Origin: Perilla frutescens
Lineage: Eukaryota > Streptophyta > Magnoliopsida > Lamiales > Lamiaceae
Direction: 5' to 3'
Length of the DNA stretch: 64,000 nt
NCBI GenBank assembly: GCA_026008535.1
Contig: BRKX01000002.1
Span: 55,258,170-55,322,169, forward strand
A program made the translations under genes and the position numbers. Each line of letters begins with the position of its first letter. The first letter of the stretch is position 1. Shown here piece by piece: positions 1 through 10,596 of this stretch. The notes below the pieces were generated by a model. The model had not been told where the DNA came from. It saw nothing but the letters and a program-made list of their open reading frames with translations, and did not search any database.

Positions 1-1359
1 AGGTCGATCCCACAGAGAGCTGTTGTGATTTCACCTTCTAGTAACCAGTCACAAAAAGGGGGGTTTTGGTGTTATCACTATACTGAACTAAATCTGCAAA
101 AAGAAAGTAAAGAAGATATCAAATAACAAAGGTTCTGGCATTTGAACTTGAATTTGGTTTAAATATAAAACAACTCGATCATGGGCACACTGATTTTTAT
201 ACATGATAAATCACCTAGTTATGGAGACTGGATTCCTCTCTACGTCTCCTCATTCATCCTTTCATTATAGACTTAAAAGCAGTTCCTCGTTAGTTAAATC
301 CCTAATCAATCACCCACCCCCCGGTTTCCCAAAGAGATGTAAGTGAATAGACAGCAGTGTGCTCTAGATGAACCTAAGTTTATTGTATTTACCAATTCCT
401 CGTGTGCGCACAACAACCCATTGATTCCTTTATTACTATATGAACCAACACACAGTCACGATTCGTCAATTCAATTAATAGTGGTGTGCCCTCTCTGCCT
501 AACGAGTGATCAGCCACATTGGGCATTTCAGACACACGCTCACGTAGAACAAGGCACAAGAATTAACGGAAACCTATCATACATTACTATGCCCATTTTG
601 GCCTCATGAGTCCAGATTTATATTCAAACCATTTTCGTTGTTCAAACACCAGAATAAAAGGGTCTAGCCAAGCATGCTAGACATAATTAAAATACTCAAC
701 ACCGACGTTGAGTTTTTTAACATAATCCTACGTCCAAAGGCTTAAAGCCTATTGGAATTATTTTTTTGCTGCAATGCAGCGTACGAGAAAATAAAATACA
801 GAAATTAGAATTTATAGCAATGGTTCTGACTATCCAAACTTGTGTTTCCAGAAAACAAAGTAGCTTAAATAGTTACATTTTCGAATTAGAGTTTTCCCAA
901 CAAACTGGGGTCTTCACTGGATTTCTGGAACCGGTGTGCTCTCCCTGATCTGTCTAGATAAGCTTTAGTTTGACCAAATCTCTATTTTTTAGGGATTGAG
1001 CTTATCTCTTCATTGCAGCGCCTCTAAGAGTCCAGCTTATCACCAACTCCTCTTCGGATATGCAGCTATCCTCCATGTCTATCTCTTTCAACTGAATCCT
1101 GAATTTTCTACGAATGCCCATTCCAGTCTATTATCGAGTCTGTATGAGCAATGTGGGCACGGCATCATACAATCAGCTCCATCCATTCTGTCTCCCGAAT
1201 GTAGGATGGATGTTGAAGACATGTGCCTCTGAATACGGTTTATAGCGACTAGATAATCATGAATAACTGGGCATAAAATGCCCTTTCGCCAGACTCGACT
1301 ACCGAAATGCCTTTTGACCTCATCTAGGTTTTTTTTACTCAAAAAAATAAAAAAGACAT
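1..1359. other. Intergenic or decayed repeat DNA, no gene recognised
   Basis: No convincing reading frame was found on either strand; the short open frames here have no recognisable family. The region lies directly downstream (minus sense) of a truncated Copia fragment, so it is probably old repeat DNA. I see no terminal repeats. Confidence 0.4.
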
Positions 1360-2238
1360 TTATAACGAGCAAAATACCCATAAAAACACGAAATAAATGG
1401 ACTTATCAGTTCCGCTCAAGGTCTTTTCCATTTGAATACCATTCACAGCACAATATTCCTTGAACTCCTTGAGCTCATACTCACCACCATTATCAGATCT
1501 CAAACACTTCACTTTTAGACATGTTTCAGTTTCTACAAGGGCTTTCCACTTTCTAAAAGTATCAAAAGCATCTGATTTAGTTTTCAGAAAATAAATCCAT
1601 ACCTTTCTCGTGGAATCATCAATGAAGGTCATGTAATAAGATGCACCACCAAGAGACTTCACTGGTGCTAGCCCCCATAAGTCATTGTGTACCAATTCTA
1701 GCTTCTGCTTCTTCAAGTATCTGCCACCCCTCGAGAAACTCACCCTTCTCTGTTTCTCACTCATGTGGCCAAGTCGGTAATGCCACAAATCTGCATTATT
1801 ATTTGCTCATGCAACAACAATGCAATATTTGGTATTAATTGTCATATACAACATACCTTCTTTCTTGTCTCGAGCCACTCCTCTGGTTATCTTCCAATTA
1901 CTGCAGCCAAAGGTTACAATATACCTCTCATCATCTAGCTGCCCTATTGAAAGTATATTTCTCCTCAAACCAGGAATATGTCTCACATCATGCAACTGCA
2001 GCACAGATCCATTCGGTGTAGTGATTCGAACATTTCCCTTCCCTAGAATTTTCAGAGGCTCATCATCAGCAAGATAGACCTCTCCAAAATCACCAGAAGT
2101 GTAGTGTTCGATTACTTCAACATTACTGCAATAATGAAACAATGCTCCAGAATCCAAATCCCACGACTTCAATGAACTGCTCACATTCAATACTAATGCA
2201 TCTGAAATAATCAATCTTGAAAAGTAATAAGAACACAC
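1360..2238 (-). pseudogene. Truncated Copia polyprotein fragment (protease to integrase)
   Basis: Two minus-strand frames join in the same frame through one TGA at about 1807-1809. The first part (2238-1810) carries the retroviral-type aspartic protease motif D-S-G-A followed by a pre-integrase region with the Copia-typical HIPGLRRNILSIGQLD-like segment. The second (1788-1360) carries the integrase zinc-binding start WHYRLGH, the first catalytic Asp in HNDLWG, the FIDDSTRKVWIYFLK segment and the second Asp in RSDNGGEY. The sequence breaks off before the third catalytic residue (Glu), reverse transcriptase and RNase H. No gag and no LTR were found next to it, so this is an internal fragment of a dead Ty1/Copia element. 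Family assignment is firm; exact lineage is not. Confidence 0.85.
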
Positions 2239-2458
2239 GAAAATTATTTTCTCAGTTCATCAGGATATGACTACTCCGGGGGCACTGCCAAGCCAGGTTA
2301 TTCTCTAGAGATATACTTTTTGGATTTTTGTGTTATAATTATATTGAGAGGCTATTTATAATATGAGAACCCTAAAATAAATATGGGCCTAAACAAGGGA
2401 CTTCAAAATCTCGCCCACTAGCCCAACAGATAAGGCGTGGGCACGTCTTATTTGTAAT

Positions 2459-2724
2459 CTACTTCTGTTTTCTTCTCAAGCTCCATAACTCAACAACCGA
2501 CAACTTGTACCACGAGAAATCCATTAGACCATAGTTGGTTTTGCAGCCCTCCGGTGGTTGCTTCGGATTAGCGAAATCATTCACTAGGGGCAAGTATTCC
2601 GGCGTCATCACCTGATCCACCATCTCATCCTCATTGTACCGTGCAAATGTCCACATCGATAGCCACCGGAATCCTACCATACCGATCGACGGCGGTGATT
2701 TGGTTGGCAAAAAGTAATAAATGA
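2459..2724 (-). pseudogene. Unrecognised gene fragment cut by the MULE insertion (3' part)
   Basis: The minus-strand frame reads with normal protein-like composition (motifs GFRWLSMWTFARYNEDEM and LVNDFANPKQPPEGC). It runs into the MULE target duplication at 2716-2724. On the other side of the MULE (9396-9500, minus) another protein-like stretch is found, with WERFELHCNEEYLQNP and MPDHEIECFINHL separated from each other by an in-frame TAG. The two parts look like one ancestral exon split by the transposon, with extra decay because the frames no longer match exactly. I do not recognise the protein and give it no function. Confidence 0.4.
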
Positions 2725-2803
2725 GAGAAAATTTCACTTTTGGGCCCATAGGACACACTACTCTCCCATTTTGGTCATATCGATGTCAATTTTGGTCCCA
2801 AAG
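2725..2803 (+). repeat. Left terminal inverted repeat of the MULE
   Basis: Pairs with 9309-9386 as an inverted repeat. The outermost 17 bp match exactly and the rest is diverged. The word TTTTGGTCC recurs several times in the subterminal region. Confidence 0.85.
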
Positions 2804-3548
2804 ATTTCAAACTATCAGTTTTTACCACACCGTAATATTTAATAGTTAAATGTGATGTCGATTTTGGTCCCAAATGAACAGTTAACTGAATCACTGTAAC
2901 AGTTTATGGAGGGAAATTTCACATGTTTTTGCCATGCTTTTGGAGGGAAATTTCATATGTTTTTTGAGGGAGAATTACCACAAATATACATAATCCAAAT
3001 ACCCTCTCACCAAACACAATAAACATCATATCCAGACACAATTACCAATTCTTCAAACACAAGCAAAATTCATAATCACAACTATGTTTGCTTCGAGTTT
3101 AAACAAATATATGGTATGCTTCAAGTTCAAACAAATTCAATTGAAAATCACATGTCCGAGAATATGGTTGAAGAAATGAAAAAAGTGGTTGTAGAAGTGA
3201 AGAAAATAGTTGTAGATGTAGCAGATATAAAGAAGCTAGGAAAAATTATATGTATTTTCCTAATGCTTTCATTGGCAGTTGTATTTTTCAAATGAGCATA
3301 ATATGTAACAAATAGCCTTTATGTTTTGGAAGTGTAATATGCTCTGTTTTGCTATGTGATGACACTAGCCTCTATGAATGAATGCAAGATTAATTTAGCC
3401 TCTACGCATGAATGCAATGTTAACTGCAATCTCAAATCCCACATTCTTCAACAAATCAACAAAACCAAATGCAACAATAAACTACAACTGAACAAAATAA
3501 ATACCCAATCTGAAATTCATCTGAATATACAATACTTTCCACAAGTTT

Positions 3549-5731
3549 TGTGATACCCCAACCCTTTTTGCTAAATTATAAATTATAATTTTAGTAAATG
3601 ATTTTGAATTAGTATTGTTGAATATTAATCATGCGTGTATGTATGTATTATGTTGTTGTTTTATTATAGGTTGTCCCACTCGAGCCGATACGTCTTAAGC
3701 ACAGTGATATTATACTGAGTGTATAATACATGTTAATATTTTAATGTTTAAAAATTTATCGAGTTATATGATAATGAATGAGGGTGATTATATTTAATTA
3801 TGTGTTTTGCCATACCTTGAACACCCTGACGCTGAGTTGATCGGGGGCCTCGCTGTCCGGTCAGTGAGTCGGGGGTTCAGAGGGCGAAGCGCCCCGATGG
3901 AGGCTAGGGGGCAACACCTCCTGCTTTTTCGGTAAGTAGTAAAAGTGTTTCAAAAATCTAAGTCGTGTTAAATGGATTTGGAAATGTCCGGGAGCCGTAT
4001 TTAGTTTGGGGGGTTGAATTGTGCACGTCGCGCGCTCGCGGGATGGTGCGCGTCCGCGGGGCAGACGAGGCGCGCGCCGGCGCAACCCTGTGCGGGCGCG
4101 GGGAGCATTTGGCCGAGAGCCCTCATGCGCGGTCGCTGGGAGGCGCGCGGTCGCGCGGGCTGAGACGCATTTTTCTTTCCAGATTTCTATCTTTAAATAT
4201 CACTCTTATTTCATTCCTCTTCATTTCTCTTTCCTTTTGGGCGATTTTTCCTCCATCTCCCTCTCAAGAAATTCTTCAACTTTTGGAGTGTATTCTACCA
4301 TCATCATCCATTATCTAAGGTAACCTCATACCTCTTCTTCTTTGTGATTAAACACCAATTTCATGTTGATTTGAATCTAGGGTTCATACCCAAAAATTAG
4401 GGTTTTCGATTTTATTGATTCTCTTGCCTAGATATCTTGAACATATGGTTTATTTTCCTCCTTGAAGCTATATGTGAAGTTATATCGAAGTCCTATGGTT
4501 CATTATTGCTAGGGTTTGGATTTTTTTGCCCTAATTTCCCCTTGTTTTGTTGATGTTTGGTTGGAGGTGTTGTGATGCCTTTATGGAGTTGATTTTCATG
4601 TATGTTAGAGCCCTAGGATGAAGGTATTTATATTTGAAATATTGGGTTTAAACTTTAAAGGATTTAAATTGAGTCTTGATCTTGTGGTTTAAATGAGTGC
4701 ATGTAACGTGCTCGATTAAATGTTTTAAAGAGTTTTAGTGTGTATTTTGAGTCTAAAATCATAGTATGAGCTTGTATATCCATGGTTGTGTATGTGGATA
4801 TGTTTGAAAAACCTTAAGGCATGTAAAACATGTGTTTGGTCAAAAATTATGAAATAATTGTATAATTCGGGGTCGACAAAGAGATCCTTCGGGATCGATA
4901 ATAGACTCGTTAATGTCCTCCCTGGGGGATAATAAGCCTGCGGGCATCCCTACAGGGATAAAGACGTTTATTAACGGGGGTATCATGATGTTTGGGCCCT
5001 ACGGGGTTGAGGCTAGTCTCCACAAAAGTAAAGAAGTATCCATATATTATATTTTCACTTGTGCAATTGGCTATAACTGTCTACAGTGTTCCCCACTGAG
5101 TATGTTGTTAAATACTCACCCTATTCATTCAATGAATTTCAGGTTGAGGAGTCGAGGCCCGAGTAGGAGTGTTGTGAACACAAGAGAACCCCCACAAACT
5201 TGTGTTCTCTTTTTGTGCTTTTGAAATACTCATGATATTATTATTACATTGATCATTCCTTTTGCTTTATGCTCAATGATTATTGGGGATGAGAATAACC
5301 CGATCTTTTATAGGTACGCTATGATAACTTAACATATTATGTATGTGTTTTAAAGGCGGGTCGTTTGATCTAGGAGCCTACGATGTAAATTATATGTCAA
5401 TGAACCCCTATGCTATGTATGTTAATTTAGGGTGTTAGACGGGTGGGTTGAGTAAGACTTATGAGCCCGATAGGTTAGATGATTGTATGATTTTGTGGAT
5501 GGGCTTACATGATGCTTCTACTTAAAACCATGTTGTGTGACAAAATAGATATGATGGATTGCATGCTTCATTGCGAAAAATTTATATTGAGAATTATGAT
5601 GTCTTACCTTATCATGCTATTATCATGTTTTTGACCTTAGCTTCCGCTCATATTAAAATAAACACACAAAAATAAGTAAGTAAATTATATGTTAAGTGAC
5701 GTGACTAAACGGAGTGGTTTGGGGCGTCACA
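3549..5731 (+). mobile_element. Solo LTR, 2.18 kb, probably Ty3/gypsy type
   Basis: The element begins TGTGATACCCC and ends GGGGCGTCACA, giving TG..CA ends with a longer inverted match. It is flanked on both sides by AGTTT (3544-3548 and 5732-5736), a perfect 5-bp target duplication. No internal retroviral domain lies between the ends, so this is a single LTR left by recombination. It contains a GC-rich block at about 4020-4170 and a conserved-looking CCCCACTGAG...TACTCACC segment near 5091-5125. The latter also occurs, in reverse, in the solo LTR at 28630-30378, so the two are related. The Ty3 assignment rests on length and end type only. It inserted into the MULE. Confidence 0.85.
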
Positions 5732-6700
5732 AGTTTGTTCAAGAAGTAGATCAAAATAAATATTCAGTAGTAATATTTCAGTTTTGGAGAGACAAAAATA
5801 ATCAGAAGTAACAACCCATATTTCATGCTTCTGAAGAGAAAAAAAATCAGTTTTTTTCATTGACAAAGAAATTAGAAGCGGAACACTTTCATGCTTCTTT
5901 TTCACTATATTTGGACCCACTTCATTTTTCTTTTTCTGCTGCAGACCTAAGACTAGAGAGAGTGACAAATTTCATACTTTTCTGAGTGAATACCTTCATG
6001 TGTTCTTGTTCTTTACATTTTTCTTTACCCTTGCTTACACTACCAATCAACTGAGCTGGATGGAAACTCATATGGGAGCTCTGATTTAAACACCTGTTTG
6101 TCTTAGCATTGGAGCATGGCTGCATCTGAAATTGTATATGCTTTTTTGGGTGGTGGCATTAGAGCCTTGTCTGCATTGCCAACACTAGCAGCTCTTTTTC
6201 TTACCTAAAGACATTGAAAGTCAATAAAGTGAAATTTTCTAGAAATAAATTGCATGTATGTTACAGTAACTTACAAGTATCTTTCTCTCTTTCCTGGTTG
6301 TTGGTTTGCTATTGAAATTGAAATTGTCTATAAAATCGATCAAACCCACTTCTTCTCCATCCTCTTGGATCTCAGGGTAGTCAGGTTATGTTAAAAGCAC
6401 TTTATCAAATTGTGTGGAGCTTCATTCAGCTTTTGTGGTGTTTTTTTAGCTCCTTAGGTAACATATGACAAAAATGATTAGGAATTAGATCAATGCATAT
6501 AGATATATCCATATACTTAAGTATCAAAGTTATTCGGTAAATAAGTGATCTTTGTCACATGGCATCCAAGTTTGTTGTGACCTACTTCTCCATAGATTGC
6601 ACAGGTCACTTTGAATCTTTGTTTCCCCAGTTTCTACACCTCATTTGTATCTTTCTTCTGCTTCTTCTTTGGGCTTTCAGTGCCCCTTTTCTTTTCATAT
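5732..6700. other. MULE internal region downstream of transposase, no gene seen
   Basis: Lies between the solo LTR and the C-terminal transposase exon. The short minus-strand open frames here have no recognisable family. The stretch near 6640-6720 is Lys-rich in the minus sense and probably represents the end of the transposase. Confidence 0.4.
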
Positions 6701-7671
6701 TTTCAGGCCTTCATTTTTTCTTTTGATGGAAAGTAGGCGACAGTGGTGATATATAACCAATTTTAGCCCACAACTCTTCTCCATTCATTGGGCTAATTGC
6801 ATGGTTGTAGACGGATGGATATGTATCCATAGAGTAACATTGATTAACAAAATCCTCTGGTTCACCTCTTTCTACACATATTACACTAACTGTATGTTTA
6901 CAAGGTATCCCAGTCAATTCTCATCTCCTACAGTCACAAGTCTGGTGTTGCAAGTTAGCTGCATACTTTGATCCATCAAAGAAAGAAACCTCATAAGTGT
7001 ATTCACTTGTCTTTACAGGAATACACTCTCCAGATGCCTTCATTGCCTTCCCAATTATTGTCCTAATTATGCCACATATTTTTCTGCCTTCCCACTTCCT
7101 TTCAGCCCTTATTCTGTATCTTTGAAGTTTTGACATCATGTACTCTCTTATTCATTCGAGCATTGTTAGTATAGACTTTTCCCTAGCATCCAACAAACAA
7201 TTATTGAATTGCTCACATATTGTTGACCAGATTATCACACTTCCCAAAGATGGAGAATTGTGATTTTGACCACTTAGAGGGTGATTTGGATTACAGCCAC
7301 TCAAAACACTTTCTATCTACATGTTCTATCTCTTGCATTGCCTTGTCAAACACATGAATAGTAGTTGTATTTGCTATTTTCCACAACAACTTCTTGAATT
7401 GTTGACCTCTAAACCCATCCCTCTTCATATTACCATGCAATGTCTCATACAAAATCTGTTTTCCACCCCAGGTAGAACCTTCTCAAATGCTCCAATTAAC
7501 TCTTTTTGTCTATCTGACATAAAGGTACACACATTATCTATCTCAATCAATAAATCTTCTTTCAACAATTGTAAAATCCATGCTCATTCTTCTTTGTTCT
7601 CAACTGACACAATTGCATAGGACAATGGATATGGATCATTATTATGATCTATTCTTACTGCAGTCAACAAC

Positions 7672-7843
7672 TGTAACGCCCCAGGCCCACGGGGTGGGGC
7701 CCAGCAATGAAATGATGGCACAACGGGCCCGCTAGCAACTACTTGGCATCCGGCCTCGCATTGCCAAAATGGTTAACTCAAGTTGCTAGAGAGTCCATTG
7801 AACCCACTTATATACTTGTCATACTTTCGTTCTCCCACCGATG
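7672..7843 (-). repeat. TRIM LTR, inverted and truncated third copy
   Basis: Reads as the reverse complement of the 185-bp LTR from its CA end and lacks about the first 15 bp of the LTR. A short segment, 7844-7859, links it to LTR copy 1. Together they can form a long hairpin of about 170 bp. Confidence 0.85.
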
Positions 7844-7859
7844 GGGACGAGGCTGAGAA

Positions 7860-8044
7860 TGTGATGTCTCACATCGGTGGGAGAACGAAAGTATCACAAG
7901 TATATAAGTGGGTTCAATGGACTCTCTAGCAACTTGGGTTAACCATTTTGGCAATGCGAGGACGGATGCCAAGTAGTTGCTAGCGGGCCTGTTATTCTGT
8001 CATTTCGTTGCTGGGCCCCACCCCCGTGGGCCTGGGGCGTTTCA
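7860..8044 (+). repeat. TRIM LTR, copy 1 (direct)
   Basis: 185 bp, followed at once by the primer-binding site TGGTATCAGAG at 8047-8057. It contains TATATAAG near 7901, which may be the TATA element. Confidence 0.85.
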
Positions 8045-8181
8045 AATGGTATCAGAGAAGACTCCGGGTGCGCTCAACAGGGCCCTGGAGCCAGTCCAGG
8101 TGTGCTCAAATCGGACCCCGGGGGACGGTCCTACAAAGGAAGGAGCACGACGAGGACATCGTGTCTCCAACAGGGGGAGAA

Positions 8182-8366
8182 TATGATGTCCCACATCGGT
8201 GGGAGAATGAAAGTATGACAAGTATATAAGTGGGTTCAATGAACTCTCTAGCAACTTGGGTTAACCATTTTGGCAATGCGAGGACGGATGCCAAGTAGTT
8301 GCTAGCGGGCCCGTTGTGCCGTCGTTTCATTGCTGGGCCCCACCCCTGTGGGCCTGGGGCGTTACA
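8182..8366 (+). repeat. TRIM LTR, copy 2 (direct)
   Basis: 185 bp, nearly identical to 7860-8044. It is preceded by a purine-rich tract at 8169-8181 and followed by the ACAAC target duplication. Confidence 0.85.
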
Positions 8367-9308
8367 ACAACACTTCTGAGTTTAGTCCAGTTAGGTGGCA
8401 GCCATCTACTCATATGCATGGTCTACATCCTGACTTGAAGCCATTTTTTACAGCACCTAGACAAACATAGAATCTCTTAAACTTGTTTCCAGCATCTGTA
8501 TTCTCACATTGTAAAATAATAGTGGAGCCTGGATTCTTCATGAGTAAAGCATGTGCATAATCCATAGTTTAGAGTATTGGTCACTGGTGGAGCCTTGTAT
8601 GTTTTTTAGACTCTTCTGCCTTGCTCTGATAGCCTGCTGAGATGATACATAAACTCCCAGCTCAGCAATTGCAGCCTTCCTAAAACTCTTCATACTCAGT
8701 TTTGGATCATATATGAAGCTTCTTTCATTTTTTTTTTTTTTCCAACCATCCTGACTTGGTATTAGTCCTATGGAACTGTCTTGCACATGTGTGTTCCAAA
8801 TCTATCTCTCTGATTTGAAATGATCCTTCATCTTTCACCTTTAATGCATTGATATGCCAGGAACACCCCTCATCTGCCTTCTTACACCTTACATACACTC
8901 TTTCGGTATCATTTTTTATAAATTTTGTGGCTCTTACTATATTAACTGAGTGGCTGGTAACAACATCTTTAAATTATGTCTTGGTGTTGAAAACTTAACC
9001 CAACTGAAATGCTTTTGGTGCTTGATCCTCTATTAGCCCTCACACTGACACTTGTTTATACATCTTCCTCATGAGATCTTGCACTATCAAAATCACTTAT
9101 ATTTACTACAAACCCTTCAGCATCAGATTCTGAACTATCACCATCATCAACATTGTTTGGCCCAAACTTAATAAAATCTAATTAATAATGTTTTGAGGTA
9201 CTACACGTGCGAAGCTCTCCATCAATTCACTTAACAGGCATTAAAAATCGAGGGACCAAAATTGATAATGTCAAATCTATGGGGCTAAAAGTGAGCGATT
9301 TTTTTGAA

Positions 9309-9386
9309 AAATGGCTAAAATCAACATCGATTGGACCAAAAGGGGAGAGTAGCGTGCCCTATAGGACTAAAAGTGAAATTTTCTCC
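9309..9386 (-). repeat. Right terminal inverted repeat of the MULE
   Basis: Reverse complement of the left end at 2725-2803. It is followed immediately by the second copy of the 9-bp target duplication, AATAAGTGA. Confidence 0.85.
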
Positions 9387-9732
9387 AATAAGTGATTAAT
9401 GAAGCACTCAATTTCGTGATCCGGCATCTAGTAATCCTTGAGCCTCATACTCATGGGGTTTTGCAGATATTCTTCGTTGCAGTGCAATTCAAACCTCTCC
9501 CAATCGATTTTTTTCTTGACAGATAATCCTTCGCCATGAACATCAAACCTTCATTTAACTAAGAACTTAGTTGTCCTCTCGAATATAAAATTTTGAGTCA
9601 GACCAACCACCATAATCGTATCGTAAACTAATATCTTCTTCCACTGAAAAATGATATCTGTACTCAAATGCCATTCCCAAAATTTAGAAGATAATTTTCG
9701 CTCACCTGTAACGACCGCACCCAAAAATCTAG

Positions 9733-10596
9733 TATTTATAGAGAGAGTTCCTACTTGCACTATAACATTTACTCTTTGTACTCTAAATTTTACTATTTGC
9801 ACCACAGACTATTACTTATTTACCCCTCACTAGAAAGTATAATTTAACTTTATGAAAAGAAAAATAAAATAAAATATGTGATCCTCCGAGAGCACTGTTC
9901 ATGTTCATTTTCTTCTCCGATGAATACTCTATCGTCGCTGCCGACAAATTACGTAGATCCCCAATCAAAATAACTCTCGATTCGATGCCTCTGTTTCTTC
10001 TCGTCGACGTTAGGCTTGTTGGAGGTATGTCCAGAGCTAAAACGAACCCTCTTTTTTTCAGTTGTTCTTTTTCTCCGTCAGGACTGGGTTCATCTCTACC
10101 ATTTTCGAATAAAATTCCCACGATATTCGAAAATACGTTTTCGAACTAGAGATTGATTTTCGAGATATTTTTTCAAACAATATTTCCATTTTTGAAAAAT
10201 GACTTTCGACCAAAACTTCTATGTTCCGAAGTTTTTTTTTCGAACCAAGATTTCGAATTCTTAGGCTGGGGGAAAATCTCACAAGTGGTATGGATTTAGG
10301 GAAATAATTTATTACTACATTTTTCCAGTTCAAAAGATGAAGAAATGATGACAACATTTGTTGATGGGGGACCGAGGATTGTGTGGGCGGTGGTTGGCTG
10401 CAAATCTGGAGATATCGACGGAGAAGATGCAGACTGGCGGTAGTATCTGCGTTCTTTATTTATTTTTTTCAGTTTTTTAATTTAATAAGAAAACTAATTT
10501 AAGGGTATTTATGTAAGTTTAATATTATTTAATTTTTATTTTTTTATTTATGGTGCATAGAGTAAATAATGTAGTGCAAATAACAACTCCCTATAT
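9733..10596. mobile_element. Non-autonomous TIR element, about 0.86 kb (MITE-like)
   Basis: The left end (about 9733-9785, with CTACTTGCACTATAACATTT) and the right end (about 10550-10596) are imperfect inverted repeats of about 45 bp, both including TTTGCACT/CTTGCACT and ATTTACTCT. No transposase frame lies between them, and the open frames inside have no family resemblance. I could not fix a clean target duplication, so superfamily is open. Confidence 0.55.

Larger units (their letters stand above)
7672..8366 (+). mobile_element. TRIM retrotransposon complex with three LTR copies, one inverted
   Basis: Two direct LTRs of 185 bp lie at 7860-8044 and 8182-8366 (TGTGATGTC / TATGATGTC to GGGGCGTTTCA / GGGGCGTTACA). 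The 137-bp internal region starts with TGGTATCAGAG, the usual primer-binding site for initiator-Met tRNA, and ends with a purine tract AACAGGGGGAGAA. A third, inverted LTR copy lies to the left at 7672-7843. The whole block, not the normal two-LTR part, is flanked by ACAAC (7667-7671 and 8367-8371), a perfect 5-bp duplication. There is no coding capacity, as expected of a TRIM. It inserted into the MULE transposase gene. Confidence 0.88.
6711..9181 (-). pseudogene. mudrA-like MULE transposase pseudogene
   Basis: Reading the minus strand from about 9180 downwards: an acidic N-terminal region with SDSDGEGF; a zinc-binding MULE N-terminal domain (CSWHINALKVKDEGSFQI near 8760-8880); a segment with FRKAAIAELGV and RARQKSLKNIQGS (8786-8540); and the catalytic region with CRPCI.VDGCHLTG at about 8380-8440. 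The TRIM then interrupts the gene, and the frame resumes with TAVRIDHNNDPYPLSYA and FMSDRQKELIGAFE. The last part has the SWIM zinc finger CDC...GIPCKH and the tail PEDFVNQCYSMDTYPSVYNH. Breaks include TGA in place of Trp at 6921-6923 and near 7148, another stop in the catalytic region, and frameshifts. The family call is firm; the gene is dead. Confidence 0.85.
2725..9386 (-). mobile_element. Mutator-like element (MULE), 6.66 kb, with nested insertions
   Basis: The left end (2725 onward) begins GAGAAAATTTCACTTTT and the right end (to 9386) is its reverse complement; the terminal inverted repeats stay alignable for about 75 bp. The flanks are AATAAATGA (2716-2724) and AATAAGTGA (9387-9395), a 9-bp duplication with one mismatch, the size typical of Mutator elements. 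Inside is a minus-strand mudrA-type transposase pseudogene. Two later insertions interrupt the element: a solo LTR at 3549-5731 and a TRIM complex at 7672-8366. Without them the element would be about 3.8 kb, a normal size for an autonomous MULE. It appears inactive. Confidence 0.88.

Noticed and set aside
1088..1381. Minus-strand 97-residue frame next to the Copia fragment
   Set aside because: Does not continue the integrase frame and shows no Copia motif; probably chance.
3965..4323. Open frames in the GC-rich block of the first solo LTR
   Set aside because: Two overlapping frames, low-complexity, lying wholly in the LTR; the composition alone keeps them open.
7977..8330. Open frames across the TRIM
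   Set aside because: TRIMs are non-coding; the frames cross LTR and primer-binding site without any domain.
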